From assembly GCA_027493055.1 (NCBI GenBank), contig JAPUDO010000068.1:1-50568 (forward strand): 50,568 bases of DNA. Direction: 5' to 3'. This document shows, piece by piece, positions 35,318 through 44,213 of this stretch. The position numbers were made by a program, and so were the translations under genes. The DNA is from Niabella sp. (GTDB lineage: Bacteria; Bacteroidota; Bacteroidia; Chitinophagales; Chitinophagaceae). Numbering within the stretch: position 1 is the first letter of the stretch; each line of letters starts with the position of its first letter. The notes beneath the pieces were generated by a model. The model was not told where the DNA came from. It did no database searches and saw only the letters and a list, made by a program, of their open reading frames with translations.

Positions 35318-36169
35318 CTATTTTGTTTGTTCACAAAGCATACGGCACTCATTAACCACTTCCCGGATCTTTGCCGGTGTCAGACCTATCTGGATTAACA
35401 TTTCCTGTTGTTGTAATAAAGTGCTGCACACAATTATATCATTAGCCAACAGAACCTTTTTATCCCTCTCTGTTAAGGAGATCAGGCAGGTTACCGGATA
35501 CAGCCCGGAACGGTCTATGAGGTCCTTCAGCCCTTTATCTCTTGGATAATCCCATCCGACCAAAGACATTTTCATACATGTACCGTACTGAATTGCATCT
35601 TCAGAAAAGCGGCCATTGGTCACTATCCAGCTTTGATGAAACTGGGGACCGTGACAACCGCTATCTTGCCACTGTTTTTCCACATCGAGAAATCTTGACT
35701 GGATGTACAACGGAATTTTGACATCACTAACAAATCCTTGCCGATTATGGAACTTGCATTCTATCATAATATGATGATCATCTTTAGTCGCTATCACATC
35801 TATTTCGTGTTTTACACAATGCCCCGGAACAATTACTCCTGTTCGTGTGCTATATCCCATAGATTCTAATATCGCTGAGGTAAGTTTTTCAAATGGAAAA
35901 CCAGTAGGGCCCAGCGCCATGATCGCCTTTTTCAGGTTATATCTGGCCGAAGCAGGTTTTGCTATTTTTCTTAGCCATTTGAAAGCCGTCTTGTAGATAT
36001 CTCGGGTCGCCATTCCATCGATAAGCTTGTCCTGCACTTTTTGCAGAACAAGCTCAACCTGCTGCGGAGGCGCTCCAGACCGGGACAGTGACTGTCTTAA
36101 TTTATTACTGTCAAAAGCCACGCGCTGACCGGAAGCTTTTAAGATGTAAATATCTTTGTCTTTTTGCAT
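35318..36169 (-). CDS. ATP-cone domain fused to Mrr-like restriction endonuclease
   Basis: A 283-residue protein. Residues 5-90 are an ATP-cone (VAFDSNKLRQSLSRSGAP ... IYKTAFKWL), the nucleotide-sensing fold of ribonucleotide reductase and NrdR. Residues about 100-200 are a PD-(D/E)xK nuclease of the Mrr type: FEKLTSAILESMGY, HEIDVIATKDDHHIMIECK giving the D...ExK site, and later WIVTNGRFSEDAI. The C-terminal 70 residues are helical and unrecognised. ATP-cones sense ATP or dATP, so nuclease activity may be gated by the nucleotide pool. It lies 63 bp downstream of the P-type ATPase and 6 bp upstream of AAA_28. Role: defence, or DNA repair under metal stress (both inference). Confidence 0.82.
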   Translation of the reverse strand: MQKDKDIYILKASGQRVAFDSNKLRQSLSRSGAPPQQVELVLQKVQDKLIDGMATRDIYKTAFKWLRKIAKPASARYNLKKAIMALGPTGFPFEKLTSAILESMGYSTRTGVIVPGHCVKHEIDVIATKDDHHIMIECKFHNRQGFVSDVKIPLYIQSRFLDVEKQWQDSGCHGPQFHQSWIVTNGRFSEDAIQYGTCMKMSLVGWDYPRDKGLKDLIDRSGLYPVTCLISLTERDKKVLLANDIIVCSTLLQQQEMLIQIGLTPAKIREVVNECRMLCEQTK

Positions 36170-36232
36170 AACCTCTTATCTTTAAACCTTAACACACGTT
36201 TCCATGCTGAAGGACAATTGTTGAATTGAAAG

Positions 36233-38269
36233 CTAAAACTTCATTCGCTGTATCCTGATGGCATTTAATATGGCAATCAATGATACGCCCACGTCAGCAA
36301 AGACAGCTTCCCACATTGTAGCCAGACCGCCCGCACCCAAGACCAGAACGATGCCTTTTACTACAAATGCCAGTGTTATATTCTGCCACACTATTTTCTT
36401 GGTTTTCTTTCCGATATTGATTGCAATAGGAATTTTAGATGGTCTGTCATCTTGAATAACTACATCAGCGGTTTCAATCGTTGCATCGCTTCCTAGCCCC
36501 CCCATAGCAATACCTACATCACTTAGGGCTACTACAGGTGCGTCATTTACGCCATCTCCAACAAATGCTACCGTTTCGTTCTTAGTTTTGATTTCTTTTA
36601 CCCGGTTCACTTTGTCTTCAGGTAACAGGTCCCCGAATGCATTATCGATTCCCAGCTTATCGGCAACAAATTTGACAACCGTAGTTTTATCTCCGCTCAA
36701 CATTGTTACTTTGATATTGAGCTTATGCAGCAAATCAATCGTCTGTTGCGAGTCTTCTTTTATACTGTCAGCAATGGTAATGTAGCCAACAAATTTACCA
36801 TCGTTGGCTACTGCGATAGTTGTGTAGACGATTGATGAGGGGTCCACATCGTATTTGATATTGAACTTGTCCATCAGTTTAAAATTCCCGACCAGTAACT
36901 CTTTTCCATTAATCCGGGCTTTCAACCCGTGACCGGCAATCTCTTCCGTATTTTCCAATTTTATGGAATTGTCAATATCTCCCACATACTCGTGTATGGC
37001 TGTTGCCACAGGGTGGGTACTAAGGCTTTCGATGGCATTTACGAGTTTTAGAATTTCATCTTTATCGAATTCAGGATTAAAGATTACTTCCTGTACTTTA
37101 AACACGCCTTCGGTCATCGTCCCGGTCTTATCCATCACCACATTCTGTATGGCCGCCATGGCGTCAAGGAAGTTACTGCCTTTAAATAAAATACCATTAC
37201 GGCTGGCAGCACCAATACCACCGAAATAGCCTAAAGGAATAGAAATTACCAGTGCGCAAGGGCATGAAATTACAAGGAAGACTAAAGCCCTGTACAGCCA
37301 GTCATTGAACACATAGGTGTCTACGAAGAAATAAGGAAGCAAACAGATGCCTATTGCCAGAAAAACAACGATAGGTGTATATACTTTCGCAAACTTCCTG
37401 ATAAAAAGTTCTGTAGGTGCTTTCTGAGACGTTGCATTCTGGACCAGTTCCAAAATCTTACTCAGCTTGCTATCCGTATAAGCGGTAGTTACTTTAACCT
37501 GGGCAACGGTATTCAGGTTGATCATGCCTGCAAGTACTGTTTCCCCTTTATTTTTTGTATCCGGTTTACTTTCACCTGTCAGTGCGGCAGTATTAAAAGA
37601 AGCAGTATCCGTGAGTAGTTCCCCATCAAGTCCAAGCTTTTCTCCCGGTCTTAATTGAATTGTCATGCCGATCTGTGCTTCTTCAGCTTTAATAACTTTA
37701 GTCTGATTGTTTTCAAGAATGGTTACTTCATCCGGGCGTTGATCCAGTAAGGCTTTTATATTGCTTTGTGCTCTTGAAACCGCCAGTGTTTGAAAGACTT
37801 CACCAACTGCATAGAACAACATTACTGCTACTCCTTCAGGATATTCCCCTATAAAAAAAGCACCTATTGTTGCAATGCTCATCAGAAAAAACTCCGAGAA
37901 TACTTCACCTTTCGAAATACTTTTAACAGCATCTTTAATAACAGGGAAACCTACGATTCCATAGGCTACCAGATACCAAACAAACCTCACTGTTCCTTTA
38001 AACCATTCCTGAGGCATCCAGTTATCGAATGCTATGGCAATAAGTAAGAGTAACAGGGAAAGGATGGATGGAAGAAACATTTTAAATGGACTCCCGCTGG
38101 CACTACTGTGGTCGTGACCATCATCATCGCTATGACCATGATCGTGTCCGTCATTTTTTTGGTGTTCTTCTTTCACCAATTCTTTTGCGCCCGCTTTGGT
38201 ATAGACCTTTTCGGTCTGTGTACAACAAATCTGTTTGCCCCGGGCGTCGTATTTGTGCTTGTGTTCCAT
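36233..38269 (-). CDS. Heavy-metal P1B-type ATPase (Zn/Cd/Pb exporter type)
   Basis: A 678-residue pump. The N-terminal 60 residues lack a classical HMA ferredoxin fold but carry ICCTQ and a His/Asp cluster (DGHDHGHSDDDGHDH), likely the metal sensor. The membrane metal site is SCPCALVISIP near 336 (CPC), the phosphorylation motif DKTGT near 380, HPVATAI near 420, and GDGVND near 571. The membrane helix after GDGVND (near DVGVSLIAILNAIR) contains Asp, as in ZntA/CadA-type zinc, cadmium and lead pumps rather than copper pumps. It exports metal from the cytoplasm to the periplasm, where the adjacent CzcABC-like efflux complex could take over. Confidence 0.93.
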   Translation of the reverse strand: MEHKHKYDARGKQICCTQTEKVYTKAGAKELVKEEHQKNDGHDHGHSDDDGHDHSSASGSPFKMFLPSILSLLLLLIAIAFDNWMPQEWFKGTVRFVWYLVAYGIVGFPVIKDAVKSISKGEVFSEFFLMSIATIGAFFIGEYPEGVAVMLFYAVGEVFQTLAVSRAQSNIKALLDQRPDEVTILENNQTKVIKAEEAQIGMTIQLRPGEKLGLDGELLTDTASFNTAALTGESKPDTKNKGETVLAGMINLNTVAQVKVTTAYTDSKLSKILELVQNATSQKAPTELFIRKFAKVYTPIVVFLAIGICLLPYFFVDTYVFNDWLYRALVFLVISCPCALVISIPLGYFGGIGAASRNGILFKGSNFLDAMAAIQNVVMDKTGTMTEGVFKVQEVIFNPEFDKDEILKLVNAIESLSTHPVATAIHEYVGDIDNSIKLENTEEIAGHGLKARINGKELLVGNFKLMDKFNIKYDVDPSSIVYTTIAVANDGKFVGYITIADSIKEDSQQTIDLLHKLNIKVTMLSGDKTTVVKFVADKLGIDNAFGDLLPEDKVNRVKEIKTKNETVAFVGDGVNDAPVVALSDVGIAMGGLGSDATIETADVVIQDDRPSKIPIAINIGKKTKKIVWQNITLAFVVKGIVLVLGAGGLATMWEAVFADVGVSLIAILNAIRIQRMKF

Positions 38270-38352
38270 AATATTTTGTTTTTGAGACGTTTTTTAATCT
38301 ATATTCATAAACTTCATTATTGTTCATTAAATTGCTTACCAATCATTTACTC

Positions 38353-39027
38353 TTATTGATAGTATTTATTGTAAATGGCACTAATTAATAAATTACCGTC
38401 GTTATCTGATTCGGTCAGACTTTTCAAAGCTTTTACTTCCTTGATGAACCACGGATTGGAAAAATCCTTTTCAAGGTTTTTAACACTGAGCCTCTCAAGG
38501 GGAGCGTTTATATCCTTGCTGTAAAAATAATAGGTGCGACTTGCGTACCTGTAGCCTCCTCGTTCGTATTTAGAATAGATAATCAATCCACTACTCACAA
38601 TAATTTTATGATACCCATAGGTGCCAAAGGTTGTTCCTTTATTAAAATAGCGGAATACATCTTTACCTCTTTCGTATCCCCATAAACTACCGTGTGGGTA
38701 TTTTTGCTTCTGTTGGCCATGTTTTAAAGTAAGCTTATTATAATAAACACTGAATTTGTGCTTTTTACCTGAAAGGCAGATGCTGTCAATAAATTTTCCT
38801 TCACTATACTCCGAATAGGATCTATAGAGTTTTACATTATCCATACAGTATTTCGAAGCTCTTGTTTGAGATTCAGCCTTCGCGGGATTCAAAAATGCCA
38901 TAAGAAGTATTGTCAATAACATTATCTTGTATGTCAATATTTTCTCACCAGCCTCTTCAAGTTCTTTTCTTATCTGCGGTAAGCATAAGTCTCTAACACG
39001 TGCACTATGTTGATGGTAGAATTTCAT
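38353..39027 (-). CDS. Hypothetical exported protein
   Basis: Up to 224 residues from an ATG at 39027. A hydrophobic segment (MLLTILLMAFLNPAKA) lies at 36-51 and ends in an AxA-like cleavage site, so the true start may be the Met at about 36 (38922), or the first 35 residues form an N-terminal extension. The mature part is Tyr/Lys-rich (GGYRYASRTYYFYSK) with two cysteines. I do not recognise it. It is 5 bp downstream of the CHAD-like gene, thus part of the island transcript. Confidence 0.6.
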   Translation of the reverse strand: MKFYHQHSARVRDLCLPQIRKELEEAGEKILTYKIMLLTILLMAFLNPAKAESQTRASKYCMDNVKLYRSYSEYSEGKFIDSICLSGKKHKFSVYYNKLTLKHGQQKQKYPHGSLWGYERGKDVFRYFNKGTTFGTYGYHKIIVSSGLIIYSKYERGGYRYASRTYYFYSKDINAPLERLSVKNLEKDFSNPWFIKEVKALKSLTESDNDGNLLISAIYNKYYQ

Positions 39028-39032
39028 ATATT

Positions 39033-40007
39033 CTATTTTAAAAGATTTATCAATATTTTATCTTTAAAAAACTGTTTAGTAATCCCATTTGCTTCACTTA
39101 ATATGTCTGCAATTGATGGTTCATTCTTATCCAAATATTCACTTGCCCGAATTATAGCCTTGTCGATCTTTATACCTTCAGTTTCTTTCACCGCTTCCGC
39201 TAGAGCGAGCAATCCAAGCCCCTGATCTTTCAGGATGCCCAACTGTTCGATCATCCAGCTGATTGCATAAAAGCAAAATTTAGAAAGGGCCAGGGGATGC
39301 ATTTTTTTATCTTCCACAAGTGGCAGCTTATTGTAAGGAGAACTCAGAACAGAGTCAGTAAGATAGTTCTCCAGGTCTAACCTTTCTTGTTCGATATCGA
39401 CAAGTTCAATACATCCCTGTAGCGCCTGCGCGTAAATGCTCAGCCAGCGTAATTTTCTCCGAAACTCATGGATTCCCGACTCCACATCTTTAAAAGCCTG
39501 CTTGCCATTCTTCGCAAAATCCATTATCTTTTCAATTTCCGACCGGTAGAATTTAACAAGACGGCTGTGCTGCTCGTCCTTTCCTTTCCAATTTATTTTT
39601 TCAAGGTCACGGCTGATCTTTTTTAATTGCTTCCCGTCTAACCAGTTCTTGGTTTTGAGTAATTTATTGAACTTTCTTAAAACCTTTTCTTCTTGACCGG
39701 AAAAGTAAGACCTGACGTCTTCGGGAATTTTCTTATTGTCCGAGTATTCTTTACTAATGGCCTCAAAATAATCTATACTCCCGAGCATGTCTTCCAACTG
39801 CTTGAATTTTTCCCCTATCTTACCGAACCGTTTCTTTTTGGGACCGGTAACACGGTATATCCTTGCCAATGCTTCAACTTGGAATAACGGTGTTCTCAGA
39901 TCGTTCTGAAAAAGATAACGGCCAGGGTTTTCTTCTTTTTGCGCCTCTTTTAATAAAGTGGATATTTTTTGCAGATGCAGATTGAATTGAATATTATTCT
40001 GTTTCAT
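39033..40007 (-). CDS. CHAD-like protein
   Basis: About 324 residues from the ATG at 40005-40007, which overlaps the MgtC stop by 14 bp and therefore suggests translational coupling. The protein is helical and Lys-rich. The segment GIHEFRRKLRWLSIYAQAL near 200-220 resembles the CHAD signature (HxxRxxxRRLR), though with one arginine replaced, and similar Arg/His helices repeat. CHAD domains bind polyphosphate and are often near metal or phosphate genes. Assignment is moderate; a divergent member is likely. Confidence 0.6.
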   Translation of the reverse strand: MKQNNIQFNLHLQKISTLLKEAQKEENPGRYLFQNDLRTPLFQVEALARIYRVTGPKKKRFGKIGEKFKQLEDMLGSIDYFEAISKEYSDNKKIPEDVRSYFSGQEEKVLRKFNKLLKTKNWLDGKQLKKISRDLEKINWKGKDEQHSRLVKFYRSEIEKIMDFAKNGKQAFKDVESGIHEFRRKLRWLSIYAQALQGCIELVDIEQERLDLENYLTDSVLSSPYNKLPLVEDKKMHPLALSKFCFYAISWMIEQLGILKDQGLGLLALAEAVKETEGIKIDKAIIRASEYLDKNEPSIADILSEANGITKQFFKDKILINLLK

Positions 40008-40458
40008 GATCGCTGTTCTTGTTGTTAGATAATTTTTTAATAAATCTCTTGTACCATGCAAATTGATTCATGCCAAAAATCAGCAGGGTAATAGCTGTTG
40101 CTGATACAGCCAGTACAAACATATTCAGTGCGATTGCTATTCCGACGGCAGCAATTGTCCATAGGCCAGCTGCCGTAGTTAAGCCTGTTGGCATACCTTT
40201 CTCGCTACGAAAACCTATGCCTGCACCTATGAAGCCCAGTCCGGTAGCAATCGCTGCCAGCATTCTGGCGGTTGCGGATCTGTCTTCCGTTAGATGGGCA
40301 GCAACAGATACAAAGAGGCATGAAGCAACACAGATACAGGCAAAAGTCCTGATGCCCATATTCTGTTGTTCTTTTTCCCGTTCAATACCTACAATGCTTC
40401 CTAACAGAAGAGCCAACAAAAGTTTGGCCGAGAGTAAGAGTTCAAAATTGATATCCAT
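39994..40458 (-). CDS. MgtC/SapB-family membrane protein
   Basis: A 154-residue protein with four to five membrane segments. The N-terminal LLLALLLGSIVGIEREKEQQNMGIRTF is the diagnostic block of the family, with GxERE and the following R-T. The short length fits the MgtC/SapB N-terminal domain alone, without the ACT-like C-terminus of MgtC. Family members influence magnesium homeostasis or the F-type ATPase. It lies 32 bp downstream of the bestrophin gene and overlaps the CHAD-like gene. Confidence 0.88.
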   Translation of the reverse strand: MDINFELLLSAKLLLALLLGSIVGIEREKEQQNMGIRTFACICVASCLFVSVAAHLTEDRSATARMLAAIATGLGFIGAGIGFRSEKGMPTGLTTAAGLWTIAAVGIAIALNMFVLAVSATAITLLIFGMNQFAWYKRFIKKLSNNKNSDHETE

Positions 40459-40490
40459 AATATTTTTGGTTTATATTATTTACAAATACG

Positions 40491-41372
40491 CTACATTGCA
40501 TAATAAGAATCGCTTTTAGGCTTTGCCGGAATATCTTTTTCTCCGATCATCTCCAATAAGTTTATCTCAATCGTCTGCGCCAGTGAAGTCATTGGTATAT
40601 CCACAGGCGTATCCTCAAAAGGATCTTGCATAATGATGGCTGTTTTTTCGATGGCAATAAAGAGCGTAGGAATGAGGATAGTCATTACTATCTCGACAGT
40701 TAGCTGAGAATCTTCGAGCCCGAAGGGTAAAATGGCAGCAAAAACATAAATCAACGTATGCACCAGCAGACTGTATGATCTTGGAAAAACGGTGTTCTTA
40801 ATACGTTCGCACTTACCCATGCTATCACATAACCTGGCGATTGTTTCATTTAGCTGAACCTGTTGAATATCTGAAATTGCCCCTGTAGTAGCAAGCTGCT
40901 TGATAGTCTCAGAGTGTTTATCCAGGATTGCGTTCGGTATATTTAGCGCTTTTATTTGATGGATGTTCAGGTAAGCCTGAACATTGGGCGAAAATTGCTG
41001 ATTTCGTAGGGATTCGCCCAATGCGTAGGTCCAGACGATCTGTCTGTCAGCAAACTCCCTAATTTCGTATTTTGGATTTTCGGGTGCAAACTGAATGAAC
41101 TGCCTCAGCAAGCTTCTTGAATCATTTACAATGCCACCCCAGACAGTTCTTGCTTCCCACCAGCGTTCATAGGACTGTGCTGTTCTAAAAGCGAGGAGTA
41201 CGGAAACCGCAGTTCCTACCAATGCAGGGATACTCAATGGCAGGGATACTTTTTTGAAAGTCGGTAGCATATCCAGTAAACCAATGGATATAGCAAAGAC
41301 ACAGATCAGAATAATCTGTGCCTTGATTTCATTTACAAAGTACCAAATTGATATTTTTCGATTTAATAACAT
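40491..41372 (-). CDS. Bestrophin-family chloride channel-like protein
   Basis: About 293 residues from the ATG at 41370-41372 (a TTG at 41402 adds ten). The N-terminus (MLLNRKISIWYFVNEIK) and the block SVLLAFRTAQSYERWWEARTVWGG near 55-80 are diagnostic of bestrophins (the RTAxxxYERWWEAR motif). Four membrane segments are present. Bacterial homologues form pentameric ion channels. The conserved pore residues of the family could not be checked without alignment. In this island it may balance charge during metal efflux (inference). Confidence 0.88.
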   Translation of the reverse strand: MLLNRKISIWYFVNEIKAQIILICVFAISIGLLDMLPTFKKVSLPLSIPALVGTAVSVLLAFRTAQSYERWWEARTVWGGIVNDSRSLLRQFIQFAPENPKYEIREFADRQIVWTYALGESLRNQQFSPNVQAYLNIHQIKALNIPNAILDKHSETIKQLATTGAISDIQQVQLNETIARLCDSMGKCERIKNTVFPRSYSLLVHTLIYVFAAILPFGLEDSQLTVEIVMTILIPTLFIAIEKTAIIMQDPFEDTPVDIPMTSLAQTIEINLLEMIGEKDIPAKPKSDSYYAM

Positions 41373-41472
41373 AACTAAACATTGGAGGTTGTTTGGAAAC
41401 AATAATCATTTTTCTGTTTTTAAATAGTTGTAACTTAAATATACAATTGAACACAGGCTTTTTCGAACTTAT

Positions 41473-42213
41473 TTATCGGCTTTCGTTCAACAAGCTAGTC
41501 TTGGATTTTATGAATTTCAAGACGACATACATCAGCATGGTAATAACAATACCGGCAATAATTAAAATATTGAAGTGGGCGTGGTTGTTTAGCCACTCTC
41601 CAATAAAATCAAATACGCCGAAGATCAAGAAAAGTGCAAATAATCCGTTCTTTTCTTTTTTTAATACTTTTTTTATACTGAATGATACTTCAGGTCTCCT
41701 GAACTTACTGAAATCTGGAATAAAGGCAGGAACACTAGCCGCCCACTTTGTGTACACTTCACCGAATTTCCTTTCCAAAAATTGTTCTTCAGCGAACATT
41801 ATCCGTTCATAGTAAATCCAATAGAACAAAATAAAAGCCATAACAAACCACATGTTTCCAGTTAGTAAAGCTGGTCCAAGCCACATGAGGAAGTTACCTA
41901 AATATAGAGGGTGTCTTACGGTGCTGTAAATACCTGTTTGATTCAAAGTATCAGCAACCTGTCCCTCATGTGTATTTCGCCCCGATGTATTTTTAGGTGT
42001 ATATCCAACAGTGTAAACCCTTATTCCCAATCCTATGATCCCAACAGACAAACAGATGATTTCATAAGCCGAGGAACAGTAAATAGGCTTATTGTTTTGT
42101 TTGTTTTCATACACCAATACGGAAAGGGCAATAATTAAAATACCAATCGGTATATAACTCCTATATCTGAAAAGCCAGTTTCCCTGCTTTTCAAACTCTT
42201 CCTTTAATGCCAT
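41473..42213 (-). CDS. ICMT/PEMT-like integral membrane methyltransferase
   Basis: A 246-residue protein with five or so membrane spans. The C-terminal half carries the isoprenylcysteine-carboxyl-methyltransferase landmark: TVRHPLYLGNFLMWLG, then YYERIMFAEEQFLERKFGEVYTKW. The RHP and ExxL-F/Y residues bind S-adenosylmethionine in this family. Bacterial members often sit in metal-resistance operons with CzcD or RND pumps, with unproved substrates. The genes around it are the HD hydrolase (48 bp) and bestrophin. Confidence 0.82.
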   Translation of the reverse strand: MALKEEFEKQGNWLFRYRSYIPIGILIIALSVLVYENKQNNKPIYCSSAYEIICLSVGIIGLGIRVYTVGYTPKNTSGRNTHEGQVADTLNQTGIYSTVRHPLYLGNFLMWLGPALLTGNMWFVMAFILFYWIYYERIMFAEEQFLERKFGEVYTKWAASVPAFIPDFSKFRRPEVSFSIKKVLKKEKNGLFALFLIFGVFDFIGEWLNNHAHFNILIIAGIVITMLMYVVLKFIKSKTSLLNESR

Positions 42214-42261
42214 AATTTTATTAATTTTTCATAATGTAGGTTTATCGTACTTTTTTGACCG

Positions 42262-42843
42262 TCATTTGCAATTCAACAATCCGATATTGACTTCTTTAAA
42301 TCTGTCCAGAATGTTTTTCCCATAATTAGTCCAATAACTATGGTTCAACAACATGCCACAGTTTAGCGTCTTCCATTCTTTATCCGAATACACTCTTTGG
42401 AGGAAGACTTCAAATTCTTTCCTTATTGCATGGGCATACTTTGGATAAGAGGTTTTAGTAAAGTGAAACAGATCAGCATCACACAATACCATTTCAATCT
42501 TATTTTGAGGGAATTGCGGAAACTTTGTGGCTTCGATACAAGCCAATACCGAATTAATTAATTCAGTATTGGCATTATATTTATCAAGAAAACCTTTAGC
42601 GATCTGCTTGCTTTCCTCCTCGTGACCGATATAAGTATGAATATACCCACAGTCGTGAAACCATGCTGCAATAAGCAATATTTCAATCTCGGAATCATCC
42701 AAATTGCAAAGTTGTCCAATTTCCAAGGCCGCTTCCACAACCTCAAGCGTATGAGTAAGGCTATGAAAATCAAGGTCTACAGAAAGGTTCTCTTTCAACA
42801 ATGTAGAAACATAGTCTTCAACTGATTTTACCAGATCATTCAT
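42262..42843 (-). CDS. HD-domain phosphohydrolase
   Basis: A 193-residue soluble protein. The HD-domain metal ligands are in place: HSLTHTLEVVEAA (His near 27-30), AAWFHDCGY (HD near 63-64), and LCDADLFHF (Asp near 122). The family hydrolyses nucleotides or cyclic nucleotides with divalent metals. It starts 20 bp after the CzcB-like gene, so it is probably co-transcribed with the pump. It could be a signalling enzyme responding to metal, but this is inference. Confidence 0.85.
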   Translation of the reverse strand: MNDLVKSVEDYVSTLLKENLSVDLDFHSLTHTLEVVEAALEIGQLCNLDDSEIEILLIAAWFHDCGYIHTYIGHEEESKQIAKGFLDKYNANTELINSVLACIEATKFPQFPQNKIEMVLCDADLFHFTKTSYPKYAHAIRKEFEVFLQRVYSDKEWKTLNCGMLLNHSYWTNYGKNILDRFKEVNIGLLNCK

Positions 42844-42863
42844 AGCCTTACCTATATTGAGAA

Positions 42864-44207
42864 TTAATGTTCATGACCACCTGTGTTACTCAATTTGGCA
42901 TTGATAAAGAATGCCCCCTTTGTAACAACTTTAACGTCTTTTGGAATTGCGTTCACAGTAGTAATCACGGTATATCCCAATTCAGAAACTCCCTTTGCCA
43001 CTTCAATCTTTTCGAAATTCATTTTCAGTTCCTTCTGCTTGTTTTCAGCCGCGTGATCATGTTTTTCACCTGGTTTATGATCGTGGTCTTCCTCTGCTTT
43101 CTGGTCGTGACTTTCACCTTCAGCATGCTCATGACCACCTTCCTCATGACCGGCTTCCGGCTCTTTGTCTGTGTGAACAAAAATATAAAACTTGCCATCT
43201 GCTTCTACAATAGCGTCATTCGGTACGGTGGATGCCATAACATTGTCAACACTCACCATTCCTGTAATATTCATTCCGTCGATCAATCCGGCTTTATTGC
43301 CAATCACTGTACAGTGTACAGCAATTGTTTTGCTTTCATTTTCAAAAGAAGAACCTATATTGAACACTTTTGCACTGTAAGTTACCTGTGGGTTATTGGT
43401 GATAGTAAAATTCACCACTTGTCCAACCTTCATATAAGGCAGATCCCGTTCGAAAACCTGAAGGTCAAGATGCAACAAGCTGTTATCCACAATTTCCACT
43501 ACAGGAGATGACACATCCACATAACTTCCAATTTTTGCGAACTCATTACTTATAGTTCCACTAACAGGACTAGTAACTACTAATGCAGATTTTAGATTAT
43601 CTCTGCTAATACCAGAGGGATTTATTCCCATTAACTGTATCTGCTTTTTCAACGAAGCTTTACGGGCCATCAATGCATTCAGATCAGCAGTAGCTGTTTG
43701 GAGATTCTTCAAAGCTCCGGCGCTACCCTGATTGAGCTCCTGCTGACGATTTTGTTCCTGTTGTGCCAAAGTAATCCTGCTATCAATGGTAATGTATTCT
43801 TCCTGCAGCTGAACAAATTGTGGATTTTCTATAGTAGCAATTACCTGACCCTTACGGACATAATCGCCTAACTGTACGTTTAAACTTTTAACAACACCAC
43901 CATAAAGGGAAGTCGCATTTGCCTTCTTGTTGTTAGGTACCCTCAGTGCGCCATTAGCTTTAACTGTAGCCGTTAGATTCTTATTTTCGATGTTGCCAAG
44001 TGTAATGCCAACTGCCTTAATCTGTTCCTGCGTAAGAGAGGCAATAGTGGACGATTCTTCATCTCCATGTCCTTCTTCACCGCTGGCTTCAGCGGCCTTT
44101 TTTTCTGTTGGAGCTTCAGCGCCTTCTTCCTTTTTAGCTTTTCCACCGCAGCTATATAAAGACGTTATAAGAATAGCTGCAACTAATATTTTTCCTATGA
44201 TTTTCAT
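42864..44207 (-). CDS. RND efflux periplasmic adaptor (CzcB/CusB type), His-rich tail
   Basis: A 447-residue lipoprotein: signal with lipobox SLYSC (Cys at about 20), then Lys/Glu-rich linker. The membrane-fusion core follows: LGDYVRKGQVIATIENPQF (lipoyl-like half), a coiled-coil hairpin at about 125-180, VTSPVSGTISNEFAKIGSYVD (second half), then beta-barrel. A His/Glu-rich insertion (GHEEGGHEHAEGESH and DHDHKPGEKHDH) is at about 345-395 and the end is GGHEH, so the adaptor itself probably binds Zn, Co, Ni or Cd. It begins 6 bp after the CusA/TolC fusion stop. Confidence 0.92.
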   Translation of the reverse strand: MKIIGKILVAAILITSLYSCGGKAKKEEGAEAPTEKKAAEASGEEGHGDEESSTIASLTQEQIKAVGITLGNIENKNLTATVKANGALRVPNNKKANATSLYGGVVKSLNVQLGDYVRKGQVIATIENPQFVQLQEEYITIDSRITLAQQEQNRQQELNQGSAGALKNLQTATADLNALMARKASLKKQIQLMGINPSGISRDNLKSALVVTSPVSGTISNEFAKIGSYVDVSSPVVEIVDNSLLHLDLQVFERDLPYMKVGQVVNFTITNNPQVTYSAKVFNIGSSFENESKTIAVHCTVIGNKAGLIDGMNITGMVSVDNVMASTVPNDAIVEADGKFYIFVHTDKEPEAGHEEGGHEHAEGESHDQKAEEDHDHKPGEKHDHAAENKQKELKMNFEKIEVAKGVSELGYTVITTVNAIPKDVKVVTKGAFFINAKLSNTGGHEH

Positions 44208-44213
44208 TTTATC

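Noticed and set aside
42867-43511. 214-codon plus-strand frame opposite the CzcB-like gene
   Set aside because: It is antisense to a clear adaptor gene; His codons of that gene read as Met/Phe-rich nonsense on the other strand.
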